IMG/VR virus record: IMGVR_UViG_3300034101_001829
Span: 1-36,915 of that record
Reading direction: 5' to 3' (one strand)
DNA from: a virus
DNA length: 36,915 bases
Positions 21,333 through 28,196 of this stretch are shown here, piece after piece. The notes under the pieces are model-generated. The model made no database searches, was not told the DNA's origin, and worked only from the letters and a program-made list of their open reading frames with translations. Position 1 is the stretch's first letter. Each line of letters opens with the position of its first letter. The translations under genes and the position numbers were made by a program.

Positions 21333-21586
21333 CACAAGCTCCTTCTGTATCGTTGTCGTTCCGGTGGGGTCATTCCACCCCAAATACCGTATGCGATGTA
21401 GTTGTTCATTGCAAATGCTAGACAGCGTTCACGTACCGGACATCGGTTGCAGATCGTGAACGCTTCGGGGTTGTAATGGTTGTTGTCTCCTGGGAAGAAC
21501 AGGTCGCCTGAGAGTCCGTAGCAGGCTGCTTCGTCTTTCCAGTCCTGGTGTTTGTCGGCCAGTTCCCATTCGCTTAGCAGTTGCAT
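21329..21586 (-). CDS. WhiB-family iron-sulfur transcription regulator
   Basis: With the start at 21586 the protein has 85 residues. Cys22, Cys46, Cys49 and Cys55 (C-x23-CNRC-x5-C) are the four ligands of the [4Fe-4S] cluster. They are followed by the family turn GIWGG (67-71) and a basic end (RQRYRRSLC) that contacts DNA. WhiB proteins bind the housekeeping sigma factor and change promoter choice; phage copies can interfere with host WhiB proteins. An in-frame ATG at 21643 would add 19 residues and overlap the transglycosylase gene; neither start has a good ribosome-binding site. The family ties the phage to an actinobacterial host. Confidence 0.92.
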   Translation of the reverse strand: MQLLSEWELADKHQDWKDEAACYGLSGDLFFPGDNNHYNPEAFTICNRCPVRERCLAFAMNNYIAYGIWGGMTPPERQRYRRSLC

Positions 21587-21596
21587 GTACGTGTAT

Positions 21597-22124
21597 TTAG
21601 AGTTTCCACGGTTGCCATCCGTTTCCGTTGGTTGTTTGCGCATAGTCGTAGATGGCTTTCGCTGAGAGGAGGTTTAGGTATGGGTCGAATAGTTGTTCGC
21701 ATCCAACAGTAGATAATGCGCCGACGGTTTGCAAGTATCCTCCTGGATACCAGCGTGTGCCTTTGCACCAGCTTCGGTCGTTGATTTGGGTGAGGCCGAC
21801 GTCGGCTGAGCCATCTCGGTTGAGGGTGGTGTTGTGTGCTTCGGGCTGGCATCGGGACTCACGCCACATCACATAGTCGAGGGTGGGGAGGAGGTCGGGT
21901 GTCCAGCCTGCCTCGACAGCCAAGGCCCACCATTGGGGGCAGAGGGCATCTGCCGGTATCGGCAAAGTGGTGGTAGGTACCGTCTCAGGCGCAATAGGAA
22001 GCGTTATAAGCGTCGTTACAGGGGTGGGGGTAGGTGTGGGAGGGGTCGGTTCGGACACCCCCCAAAAGCCCACAAGTGCGAACGTTGCCGTCAAGCCTGC
22101 GAACAGGCGGATAATCCACTCCAT
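21597..22124 (-). CDS. Membrane-anchored lytic transglycosylase (SLT/lysozyme-like)
   Basis: A 175-residue muralytic enzyme. Residues 3-23 (WIIRLFAGLTATFALVGFWG) form a signal anchor, followed by a Pro/Thr-rich wall-spanning linker (residues 25-57). The catalytic domain starts near residue 60, with VMWRESRC giving the catalytic Glu89, and SADVGLTQIN, the transglycosylase motif, at 106-115. It cuts the MurNAc-GlcNAc bond of peptidoglycan. It sits in the regulatory block next to whiB and far from the lysis genes, so it may loosen the wall in early infection or act in exclusion rather than in final lysis. ATG 22124 behind GGGGAAATAG. Confidence 0.85.
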   Translation of the reverse strand: MEWIIRLFAGLTATFALVGFWGVSEPTPPTPTPTPVTTLITLPIAPETVPTTTLPIPADALCPQWWALAVEAGWTPDLLPTLDYVMWRESRCQPEAHNTTLNRDGSADVGLTQINDRSWCKGTRWYPGGYLQTVGALSTVGCEQLFDPYLNLLSAKAIYDYAQTTNGNGWQPWKL

Positions 22125-22145
22125 CTATTTCCCCTTTACCTTAGT

Positions 22146-22394
22146 TCACGACCACTCGTGATCTGGCCAAGACCTTTCTACCAGCGAACCCAACGCTTGC
22201 AACACCATTCTTGTCACTTCAGCCGGAGACGCACCAATCATCACTGCATCCAACTCGTCCTCCTCGAATCCTTCGGGGCCAGCGGCAGCAACGAGGGCAG
22301 CCATCCCGATGATGCAGGTGGCAGCCTCAAAGTTTCGGACTTGTTGTTCGATTTCGGTTCCGTCGTCGGGGTTACGCCCGAAGTAAAGCTTCAC
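22146..22394 (-). CDS. Small acidic protein (82 aa)
   Basis: GTG start at 22394 overlaps the previous stop (GTGA). The N-terminus (MKLYFGRNPDDGTEIEQQVR) is followed by a helix rich in Ala and acidic residues (FEEDELDAVMIGASPAEVTR). The middle segment IIGMAALVAAAGPEG is hydrophobic but short. Unrecognised; no enzymatic motif. Confidence 0.55.
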   Translation of the reverse strand: MKLYFGRNPDDGTEIEQQVRNFEAATCIIGMAALVAAAGPEGFEEDELDAVMIGASPAEVTRMVLQALGSLVERSWPDHEWS

Positions 22395-22837
22395 GCAAGA
22401 AGACTAACAAGGTCACTGAACTCATCCAAATCCATGAGAATAATGCCTTTCGTTGTCCCATCTGGCATCGCTACCATTACGAACGGGCGAATGTCGCCCA
22501 ACGCCTTCGCCGCATCAGACTGGGCTTTAGCGGCGTAGAAACGGGTAGCAATCGGACCGATCTGTAAGCCGGCTTTGATTTCGGTACGAAAAGCACCACC
22601 CCAATTCTCCTCGTGACGTGTAAGGTGACCGCCCAACCCCAACTTTTTACGGGCACGACGCGCCTTCGCATCCCCTTTAGTCCGATTTCTACGACCGCGA
22701 GCGGCAGGATCGGCACACCCTCGTACGCGGCGTACGCCACGTCGGTCGGGTCTTCCCAAAGTGCCAAACAGCGGGCAGTTGTCCAAGGTACATCTGTCCT
22801 TATTGCCTTGACATTCCCCTTTGCGTTCATCGGTCAT
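22391..22837 (-). CDS. Putative PD-(D/E)XK-like nuclease, resolvase candidate (148 aa)
   Basis: The start at 22837 (ATG, GGAG nine bases upstream, overlapping the stop of a 28-codon gene) is preferred over a GTG at 22852. The N-terminal 45 residues hold four cysteines that may bind zinc. Then RTKGDAKARRARKKLGLGG and RTEIKAG (Glu86, Lys88) reproduce the start and the E-x-K of small Holliday-junction-resolvase-type nucleases. A downstream helix ends in QSDAAKALGD, and the C-terminus has FVMVAMPDGT. Next to the annealing protein and exonuclease genes, a junction-resolving nuclease makes sense. The motif reading is by eye and needs a profile search. Confidence 0.55.
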   Translation of the reverse strand: MTDERKGECQGNKDRCTLDNCPLFGTLGRPDRRGVRRVRGCADPAARGRRNRTKGDAKARRARKKLGLGGHLTRHEENWGGAFRTEIKAGLQIGPIATRFYAAKAQSDAAKALGDIRPFVMVAMPDGTTKGIILMDLDEFSDLVSLLA

Positions 22838-22920
22838 ATCCCCATTCTCCACAAGATGCGGCTAATGGCGGCTCCGACCGCTGCACTAGCCAGAAGCGTT
22901 ACTGCGAATGTGCAAGTCAT
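22834..22920 (-). CDS. Tiny membrane peptide (28 aa)
   Basis: A 28-codon frame bounded on each side by ATGA overlaps, with the annealing-protein stop upstream and the nuclease start downstream. Chance alone would seldom place both junctions. The peptide is a single hydrophobic helix (FAVTLLASAAVGAAISRIL) ending WRMGI. It may serve only to couple translation of the nuclease, or be a small membrane effector. Confidence 0.5.
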   Translation of the reverse strand: MTCTFAVTLLASAAVGAAISRILWRMGI

Positions 22921-23771
22921 GAGGCCCTCGCATCAAGAATCTCAATCACTTGCGACGCCTCACCCTGATTCATCTGTTCCATCTTGTTGATAGGACGGTT
23001 GATGAGATCGGCACACACCTCAGTCTTCTCCGTAAAGGATGCGACACCTGATGCGTTGAGCAGCGCACGAATCTTACCTATCTGTGCTTTCGTTGCCGGC
23101 TCACTGGGGTTCTTCGGGTACGGGCCTTCGTGTTTGGTTTCCGCAATCACTTTGACTTGCTCACCAAACACGTTCTTCACAGCCTCCACAGGGTCAGCAG
23201 GTTTCTGCTCTGCCTGTTTGAACGCGTCGCGCAGTTTCGGTGCGTCAGCGTCGGTCACATTGGTGAGGTCCACACCAGCAGACTTCGCTACTGTTTTCGG
23301 GTCAAGGTTTTTCTTGGCGCACGCTTCACGGAACTTGGCAACGAAATCTTGCGACACTGGCTTCGGCTCGGCAGGTTTGCGTGGCGTAGCCGCCTGCTCC
23401 TCCCACTCCGACTTCGACCACAGGCTGAGGCTGATGCCGAATCGCATGGCTGCGTTGCGTAGGAAGTCTCCAATGAGTTCCTTGTCAAGGTCTGGTTTGT
23501 CGTGGCGGGCTGAGCCGACACCCAACCTGGTTTGACCTAGCACTGTGAGCTTGCCCCACATCACAGCCATACCGTTCACCGTGTTGATAGCGGGACGACC
23601 ATCGGTAGTCCATGCCACCGGTTCCCATGACCAGTTCGGGTCAACCTCAATCAGAATCTTGGTGATCTCAGCGTGTCCTACGAAGTCGAGGGTGATGCCG
23701 CCTCGTGGGAGTTTGCCGACGATAGACGGGTCGGGCACCCCATAGTTGGTGAGGATGTCTTGCAGGTTCAT
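22917..23771 (-). CDS. Single-strand annealing protein (Erf/Rad52-like)
   Basis: A 284-residue recombinase. The conserved core is N-terminal: KLPRGGITLDFVGHAEITKI, then VDPNWSWEPVAWTTDGRPA, VMWGKLTVLGQTRLGVGSA and KELIGDFLRNAAMRFGISLS, a signature of Erf/Rad52-type phage annealing proteins. These pair complementary single strands during recombination-dependent replication and repair. The C-terminal half has helical repeats around a Lys/Pro/Ala linker and ends in an acidic helix. ATG 23771 (GGAG upstream, ATGA overlap) is preferred over an upstream start at 23846. The adjacent YqaJ exonuclease would supply its single-stranded substrate. Confidence 0.85.
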   Translation of the reverse strand: MNLQDILTNYGVPDPSIVGKLPRGGITLDFVGHAEITKILIEVDPNWSWEPVAWTTDGRPAINTVNGMAVMWGKLTVLGQTRLGVGSARHDKPDLDKELIGDFLRNAAMRFGISLSLWSKSEWEEQAATPRKPAEPKPVSQDFVAKFREACAKKNLDPKTVAKSAGVDLTNVTDADAPKLRDAFKQAEQKPADPVEAVKNVFGEQVKVIAETKHEGPYPKNPSEPATKAQIGKIRALLNASGVASFTEKTEVCADLINRPINKMEQMNQGEASQVIEILDARAS

Positions 23772-23941
23772 TGGTTGTTCTCCTTCTTCAGTTGGTTGTT
23801 GATTTCTTCTATTACATCTGGACGGTTCTCCACGAGCCATAGCCACGCAAGTTTGCGTTTCGTTTGGAGTCGCTGGTTTGCCCGCTTCTGTTTAGCTTTA
23901 CCTGCGGGTGTGTCATAGTAAGCCTTGTTGTAGGTGGTCAT
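23768..23941 (-). CDS. Small basic protein between exonuclease and annealing protein (57 aa)
   Basis: The start ATG at 23941 overlaps the exonuclease stop and its own stop overlaps the next start (ATGA each). The sequence TYNKAYYDTPAGKAKQKRAN, then LQTKRKLAWLWLVENRPD is a basic helical pair. Short proteins starting (A)TYxKAYYxTPAxK are recurrent in actinophages, without known role. The basic helix and the position suggest nucleic-acid binding or an accessory role to the recombinase pair. Confidence 0.65.
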   Translation of the reverse strand: MTTYNKAYYDTPAGKAKQKRANQRLQTKRKLAWLWLVENRPDVIEEINNQLKKENNQ

Positions 23942-24873
23942 TTGCCTGACACCCTGAACGTGCGTACCGGTGACGACTTGCGATACTTTTCCCACAACGC
24001 TGGGTGATCCTTCTGGAACTTCTTGGAGTCGAACGATTCGCGTTGCGTCGTTTTCCATGTGCACACGAGTTCGTCTTGGATGAGGCCGTATTCGGCGTCG
24101 CCCAGAATCTCGCACAGTTCTGCTTTGCACGCATCCTCTGACGCTTCCGCAGATTTGATTTGCTCCTTGGCCAGTAGCAGTCGCTCAATGGTGGCGAGTG
24201 CTGACATTGGGAGTTCGACTTCTTTCTTCGCTGTGCCTTCTGGGTGGCGGTCTTGCACGTGACGGTATTCAAGTACGGCGTCATCGGGCATGATGCCCAT
24301 GTCGATGGCTGCGAGGAATCGTCGGCACGCCTCAATGTGGGTTTGTTTCTCATCGCTTGACACCGCCTGAATGTGGAAGTGCAGGTCAAGGGTGGAGTCA
24401 AACACGACCCACGTAATCTCTGAGACACCGGTGCAGATGGCTTGTTGTACGCCCTGCCAATACCAGTAGTCGGGCAGTTCGCCACGCCAAATCTTGTTCG
24501 TCGTTTTCTGCTCAAACACCCTGCCGTCTTTGCTCATTGAGTCGATGGTGGCAATCAGGCGTACGCCTGGTTCGTCCCAGCAGTAGAGGGTTTGTGGTTC
24601 GGTGAGTGGATGTCCGAGCAGTTGGGCTGCCCAGTCACGGATCGGTGCTTCAAGGGTGGTGCCTCGTAGCATCGCAGAGTTCTGTTCTTTGGGTTGCGGT
24701 GGCGTCTCGGAGAGCAGTTCGTTGGCGAGGTCTGCGACGGTGATGAACGGGTGTTGTCCGTGGACTGCTGCGCAAGCTGAGGCTGCGATGCGGGCTTCAC
24801 CGTTGTCGTTACGCCATCTGACTTCGAGCCACGCGTTTGAACCGTGGGCAGGTTTGTTTATCTGTGTGAGCAT
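23938..24873 (-). CDS. YqaJ-like exonuclease
   Basis: A 311-residue nuclease of the lambda-exonuclease/YqaJ group. The motifs are AMLRGTTLEAPIRDWAAQ (Glu75), VRLIATIDSMSKDG (Asp111), FEQKTT (Glu121, Lys123) and YWYWQGVQQA (Gln140, Gln143), the PD-(D/E)XK core and the glutamines that follow it. It degrades one strand of duplex DNA from an end and loads the annealing protein encoded two genes downstream. C-terminal helices (residues 215-265) are probably the lid. ATG 24873 with GGGGATAAGC upstream. It is the first gene after a strong promoter candidate, so recombination genes can be expressed as their own unit. Confidence 0.88.
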   Translation of the reverse strand: MLTQINKPAHGSNAWLEVRWRNDNGEARIAASACAAVHGQHPFITVADLANELLSETPPQPKEQNSAMLRGTTLEAPIRDWAAQLLGHPLTEPQTLYCWDEPGVRLIATIDSMSKDGRVFEQKTTNKIWRGELPDYWYWQGVQQAICTGVSEITWVVFDSTLDLHFHIQAVSSDEKQTHIEACRRFLAAIDMGIMPDDAVLEYRHVQDRHPEGTAKKEVELPMSALATIERLLLAKEQIKSAEASEDACKAELCEILGDAEYGLIQDELVCTWKTTQRESFDSKKFQKDHPALWEKYRKSSPVRTFRVSGK

Positions 24874-24909
24874 TGCTTATCCCCTTTGGTTGTTGTGATT
24901 ACATTATCC

Positions 24910-24938
24910 ACCATACAGGTGGGGTGTCACAAAGTCAA
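24910..24938 (-). promoter_or_regulatory. Promoter with operator-like repeat for the recombination genes
   Basis: TTGACT (24938-24933, 5 of 6) and TATGGT (24915-24910, 4 of 6) are 17 bases apart on the minus strand, in the only gap between genes in this block. CCACC and GGTGG (24908-24912, 24918-24922) form an inverted repeat around the -10, a possible operator. The -35 overlaps the stop codon of the preceding gene. Confidence 0.6.
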
Positions 24939-25210
24939 ATATTCCAGTCAGGCTCACCAAGGATTGACACACGCTGCACCATCCCCTGCGGAATGTGCGT
25001 CACCATACCCACCGTATCCAACTCCGGTTCTTCACCAGGACACCACGAGCAAGTGACTGACACATACCCGTCGAGTAGGTCGGGCCACAGCCAACCGACA
25101 GAAACGACGTGCTGGGTTTTAGGTTTGTAGTCCTTGGTGTTGATCCAACCGTTGCTGGAATCGAACGCGTCTATCCAATGCACGGCGACCAGCGACCATG
25201 GGCAGGACAT
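24935..25210 (-). CDS. Conserved small phage protein, unknown (91 aa)
   Basis: The sequence VAVHWIDAFDSSNGW, VSVGWLWPDLLDGYVSV and VGMVTHIPQGMVQRVSIL has the feel of a widespread small phage protein of unknown role, often found near replication genes. It is compact, beta-rich and aromatic, with two Cys (CSWC) that may bind metal. It begins two bases after the phosphoesterase stop and ends inside the promoter of the exonuclease operon. No function can be assigned. Confidence 0.65.
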   Translation of the reverse strand: MSCPWSLVAVHWIDAFDSSNGWINTKDYKPKTQHVVSVGWLWPDLLDGYVSVTCSWCPGEEPELDTVGMVTHIPQGMVQRVSILGEPDWNI

Positions 25211-25212
25211 GG

Positions 25213-26274
25213 CTACCAGCGTTCCTTTTTGCGGTCAGCAGAAAAGATTGGGGCGTGGAAGGTGATGTTGTGTTTCGGTGTCACGACTGCCAACGCCTGC
25301 TGTGGTTGCTCGAACTGGAAGTTGTTGATGAACGCATACTCATCGTAACCTTTCAAGCTGCCGTTGACGACAAGGTGTGGGGATGGGAGGTATTGGTGCC
25401 AGTGCCCAATCCACAGCGTTGAGAAGTCTTGTCCGGTGGTGAGGTACCGTTGGGCTTTGCGTGCCCGCATCCGCATGATCGGCGGATAGATACCACCGAT
25501 ACCGCCACCGCCAGATACCTGGTCGCCGTGGGATAGCAGATGGTTCCACTGGTAGATAGACACCAACGCATCCGTACCCTCGGGGATATCGAAGGTGACG
25601 CGTTTATCTTTAGCGAAATGCTTCTCGACCATTTTGCCGAGCAGCCAATCGAAGTTTGTTTTGGCTCGCAGTTTCATGCGCGGCTTACGAGACATGCGCC
25701 CGTGGTTGCCGACAACGACCGGCACATGGACTTTGCCGAACTCATTAGCCAACACATCCACAGCCGCAGCCACCTGCTCAGACCAGAACAGGACTGAGGA
25801 GATCATGGTGTCCTCGTTGGTTTGGGCTAGTTCTTCGTGGATGTCTCCAGAGAAGATGTCGCCACCCAACATGAGTACCACCCCGTCGTAGTCCACACCG
25901 GCAAGGTAGTGGCGTGCGACGTTGACGGTGTTGGTTGCCCACTTGTGGAGACGCATGACCGCTATCTCGCGGTTGTATGCGTTCAACCCTTCCACCTCAT
26001 CGGGGTTCACCACTTCATCGAAGTGGGTGTCTGAGAGCATGAGGAGCAGGGTTGCTGCTGACGGTTTGGGTTTTGCTGGGGTCATCCACTTTGGTGGTTC
26101 CAGGCGTGTCTGCTCAACGGAGGACACGATGGATAGGGCGCGGTTCGCAGCGTCAAGTTCTTCCCGTATGCGGGTCAACTCTTTCGTTGCGACGTCTCGT
26201 TCACGTCGAGCTTTGATGAGGTCAGCTTTTGCTAGTGCCTCGTTCTCGTCGGATAGTTCGTCTTTGAAACTCAT
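25213..26274 (-). CDS. Calcineurin-like metallophosphoesterase with coiled-coil N-terminus
   Basis: A 353-residue enzyme. Residues 1-55 are a charged coiled coil. The metallophosphoesterase core is complete: DTHFD (Asp82, His84), GGD (Asp139), GNH (Asn190, His191), HGD (His249) and GHWH (His291, His293), which together bind two metal ions. Related phage enzymes are SbcD-like nucleases or nucleotide phosphoesterases; here the position beside exonuclease and annealing genes favours DNA repair or end processing. The coiled coil suggests it works as an oligomer or with a partner. Substrate unknown. ATG overlaps the previous stop (ATGA). Confidence 0.88.
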   Translation of the reverse strand: MSFKDELSDENEALAKADLIKARRERDVATKELTRIREELDAANRALSIVSSVEQTRLEPPKWMTPAKPKPSAATLLLMLSDTHFDEVVNPDEVEGLNAYNREIAVMRLHKWATNTVNVARHYLAGVDYDGVVLMLGGDIFSGDIHEELAQTNEDTMISSVLFWSEQVAAAVDVLANEFGKVHVPVVVGNHGRMSRKPRMKLRAKTNFDWLLGKMVEKHFAKDKRVTFDIPEGTDALVSIYQWNHLLSHGDQVSGGGGIGGIYPPIMRMRARKAQRYLTTGQDFSTLWIGHWHQYLPSPHLVVNGSLKGYDEYAFINNFQFEQPQQALAVVTPKHNITFHAPIFSADRKKERW

Positions 26275-26507
26275 CGGGTGGCCAACTGACGAAGGTAGTC
26301 GCGTCGCAGTTCGCTGATGGTGCCGGTGCCGATGTGGACACCGCGTTTGGCGAGCGCCCTACGCAACGATGCTTGACTAATCTTTGGTTCTTGTAACGCT
26401 TCGCAGAACTCGTCGAAGTCTTTCTTGTCAAGTTTCTCTTGTATCTCTGACCACTTGTTGCGGCGAGGGGTGTTGACTTCACCCATCAGTTCGTCCATCA
26501 TCCCCAC
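26271..26507 (-). CDS. Small protein with helix-turn-helix-like end (78 aa)
   Basis: GTG start at 26507, with AGGAG seven bases upstream. The N-terminal half is charged (RRNKWSEIQEKLDKKDFDEF) and the second half, EPKISQASLRRALAKRGVHI with GTGTISELRRDYL, has the two-helix pattern of a DNA-binding domain (a Ser/Ala-rich turn before a basic recognition helix). Similar small proteins occur in actinophages next to nucleases. May regulate or load the phosphoesterase, with which it shares an ATGA junction. Confidence 0.65.
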   Translation of the reverse strand: MGMMDELMGEVNTPRRNKWSEIQEKLDKKDFDEFCEALQEPKISQASLRRALAKRGVHIGTGTISELRRDYLRQLATR

Positions 26508-26866
26508 GTTGAATCTCCTGTCTTGTAGTGCTTATGTAACTGGTCGAACACTCGGTCAATCTCCGACTGTTCTTCGCGCTGCTTTCTGCGCACCATGTTC
26601 AGGCAACCGAGGTAGCCGATGGCGTCCCGTGTGTTGTCAGGGACGTTCAGTTCGTTGTTCAACTCGTTCGCCAGACGAGACAGTTTCATTGACACCATGA
26701 ACATGATGCCTTCTTCCGCACTCAGGTTGATTCCTGTGATGGCACGGAAGATATCTACCGTGCGCGAGTAGTCCTCTAGCGGGTGGTCGTAATCGTTTTG
26801 GCGTTGACCGGTGATGAGGTTGTATGCCTCACTTATGATCTCCGCGCCTGCGGTTGCTGGTTCCAT
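26498..26866 (-). CDS. DUF6378-like protein (122 aa)
   Basis: The sequence NDYDHPLEDYSRTVDIFRAI, then LSAEEGIMFMVSMKLSRLA and DNTRDAIGYLGCLNMVRRKQ follows the plan of DUF6378 phage proteins: a YGDPxE-like start, a helix with alternating acidic residues, and a DxxxDxxGY segment. The all-helical fold recalls MazG-type nucleotide pyrophosphohydrolases, but the catalytic residues were not confirmed. ATG 26866, with GGGGAAAC upstream, is preferred over an earlier in-frame start. Possible role in nucleotide-pool control. Confidence 0.65.
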   Translation of the reverse strand: MEPATAGAEIISEAYNLITGQRQNDYDHPLEDYSRTVDIFRAITGINLSAEEGIMFMVSMKLSRLANELNNELNVPDNTRDAIGYLGCLNMVRRKQREEQSEIDRVFDQLHKHYKTGDSTWG

Positions 26867-26999
26867 GTTTCCCCTTTGTGAGTTGTTCGGTTTTCTCAAT
26901 CAGGTTCCACAGCTCGTCTTGATCTCCGACGCCTGGATAAACCTTCCTAAGAAACTTTGCTAGTTGCTTCAACTCCATTTTGGTGAACTGTTCGCCCAT
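26829..26999 (-). CDS. Small basic/helical protein (56 aa)
   Basis: ATG 26999 with GGAGGGG ten bases upstream. The protein has a helical first part (FTKMELKQLAKFLRKVYPGV) and a basic, low-complexity tail (KGKHGTSNRRRGDHK). It overlaps the membrane-protein gene before it by 53 bases and the DUF6378-like gene after it by 38. Unrecognised. Overlaps of this size make the frame a little less secure than its neighbours. Confidence 0.45.
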   Translation of the reverse strand: MGEQFTKMELKQLAKFLRKVYPGVGDQDELWNLIEKTEQLTKGKHGTSNRRRGDHK

Positions 27000-27231
27000 T
27001 GTCAAGTATCCCCTCCGAGGCATGTGAATCTAGGTGGCTGGTGAGCCGTTCGTCAACTCGGTCCACTTTGTCTTCGACTCGCATCTGGGACTTGCGTAAC
27101 ACCTGCAACAGGCCGACAACTACTTGGTGGTCGGTATGGTTTTCCTTCTTGAATTGTTGGAGGACTGCGACGATAATCCCGCCGACCGCCGTAACGACGG
27201 CAGCAAGGACAAGCGCCCAACCCCCGTCCAC
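26947..27231 (-). CDS. DUF2746-like membrane protein, probable lysis accessory (94 aa)
   Basis: GTG start at 27231, sharing a base with the endolysin stop (TAGTG). An N-terminal transmembrane segment (WALVLAAVVTAVGGIIVAVL) is followed by a coiled coil (VLRKSQMRVEDKVDRVDERL) and a His/Ser-rich end. DUF2746 proteins of actinophages have the same plan and lie next to endolysin genes. A role as second holin, antiholin or spanin-like partner is likely but unproven. Confidence 0.7.
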   Translation of the reverse strand: MDGGWALVLAAVVTAVGGIIVAVLQQFKKENHTDHQVVVGLLQVLRKSQMRVEDKVDRVDERLTSHLDSHASEGILDNGRTVHQNGVEATSKVS

Positions 27232-27782
27232 TATGCCTCAGCAGGCTTGTTTGCTAGCCACTCTTTGACACGTGTAGGGGCATTGTCACCGGCGACATAA
27301 CGCAGATGCCACGGCTCGGACTGGACTTCCCATGAGAAGCCGAATGACTGTGCGTGTTTGAGTAGCCACTCCAAGCGTTTGCCGCTGGCGTTCGCAATAT
27401 CAACAGCAATACCAAGGTTATGGTTGGAGGTCCCTGGGACCGCCATTGGTGCTACGCCTTTTTTGAGGTACCACGCTTTGTTTTTGTAGATGCGCGGCGT
27501 TTGCTTGAGGAGCTTTTTGTTCGGCTTGTCTGTGTACCTTTGGTAGAAGCCGTACTCTTGGGTTTCGAGGGAACGGTACGTGTCGGCTTGGCTGGTTGGG
27601 GAGAGGTCGATACCGTCGGCGTTGGCTGCTGCGTCCATTGCTTCGTATGCGTCAGCCGCACAATGATGGAGTTTGCCTTTGCCTTCAATACCGCGAAGGA
27701 GCGACGGATCGAGTTCACCAGGTTTTACCCCTTTCAGGTGAGAACACAGTTGTACTTTGACTACCGGATATTTGTCGGGCAT
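27231..27782 (-). CDS. Endolysin, VanY-type D,D-peptidase
   Basis: A 183-residue peptidase of the D-alanyl-D-alanine carboxypeptidase (VanY) family. The motif SNHNLGIAVDI (119-129) supplies zinc ligands His121 and Asp128, and EPWH (156-159) the catalytic Glu156 and third ligand His159. An N-terminal part (PVVKVQLCSHLKGVKPG, residues 6-22) and the segment EAMDAAANADGIDL precede it. It cuts D-amino-acid bonds in the peptide stems of peptidoglycan and should be the main endolysin. No signal peptide is present, so it depends on the holin candidate whose stop it overlaps (TAATG). Confidence 0.9.
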   Translation of the reverse strand: MPDKYPVVKVQLCSHLKGVKPGELDPSLLRGIEGKGKLHHCAADAYEAMDAAANADGIDLSPTSQADTYRSLETQEYGFYQRYTDKPNKKLLKQTPRIYKNKAWYLKKGVAPMAVPGTSNHNLGIAVDIANASGKRLEWLLKHAQSFGFSWEVQSEPWHLRYVAGDNAPTRVKEWLANKPAEA

Positions 27783-28036
27783 TACTTCTTCCCGAACGCC
27801 TCTTGGATTTCTTCACTGGTCAACTCGCCGTCAGTTGAGGCGGAGGCAAGCTTTTGGATGACCTGCACAACGGCCATGAACCCTGCGAGGAGGGCAGACT
27901 TGGCTACCGATACACCGATCACGGCGCCACCAGTGACCGCTGGGAGGGCGTTGGCGAGGAATAGGGAGAACAGGCGTTGTCCCAAGTCCAAGAACTTGGC
28001 GACGGTTGCGTTGGCTTTGAGCATGATGTCAGTCAT
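27782..28036 (-). CDS. Holin candidate (84 aa)
   Basis: An 84-residue membrane protein directly upstream of the endolysin. Hydrophobic segments are residues 22-45 (LFSLFLANALPAVTGGAVIG and following) and 48-62, followed by an acidic, EF-hand-like end (DGELTSEEIQEAFGKK). Actinophage proteins ending DGxLTxEEIxxAF beside endolysins are usually called holins. It would open or depolarise the inner membrane at lysis. The ATG overlaps the preceding small membrane gene by eight bases. Direct evidence of lesion formation is lacking. Confidence 0.75.
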   Translation of the reverse strand: MTDIMLKANATVAKFLDLGQRLFSLFLANALPAVTGGAVIGVSVAKSALLAGFMAVVQVIQKLASASTDGELTSEEIQEAFGKK

Positions 28037-28196
28037 CTTTCCCCCCTGTGAAGGTCAGGACTGAGTGTAGCACCAGTGCTACGCCTGTGATCCAGAGAGC
28101 TTGACGCAATGTTGGACCCGAGAGGGTAATAAGTACTAGCCCTGTGCCGGCGAGGGTCCACGAGTTTTCGGTGATGTAGTCCAGTATGCGTTTCAT
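28029..28196 (-). CDS. Small membrane protein upstream of the holin (55 aa)
   Basis: ATG at 28196 shares bases with the stop of the PA14-like gene (TAATG). Two hydrophobic stretches (WTLAGTGLVLITLSG and LWITGVALVLHSVLTF) with short turns give a hairpin membrane protein. It could be an antiholin, a second holin component or a regulator of the timing of lysis. It overlaps the holin start by eight bases. Confidence 0.6.
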   Translation of the reverse strand: MKRILDYITENSWTLAGTGLVLITLSGPTLRQALWITGVALVLHSVLTFTGGKDD

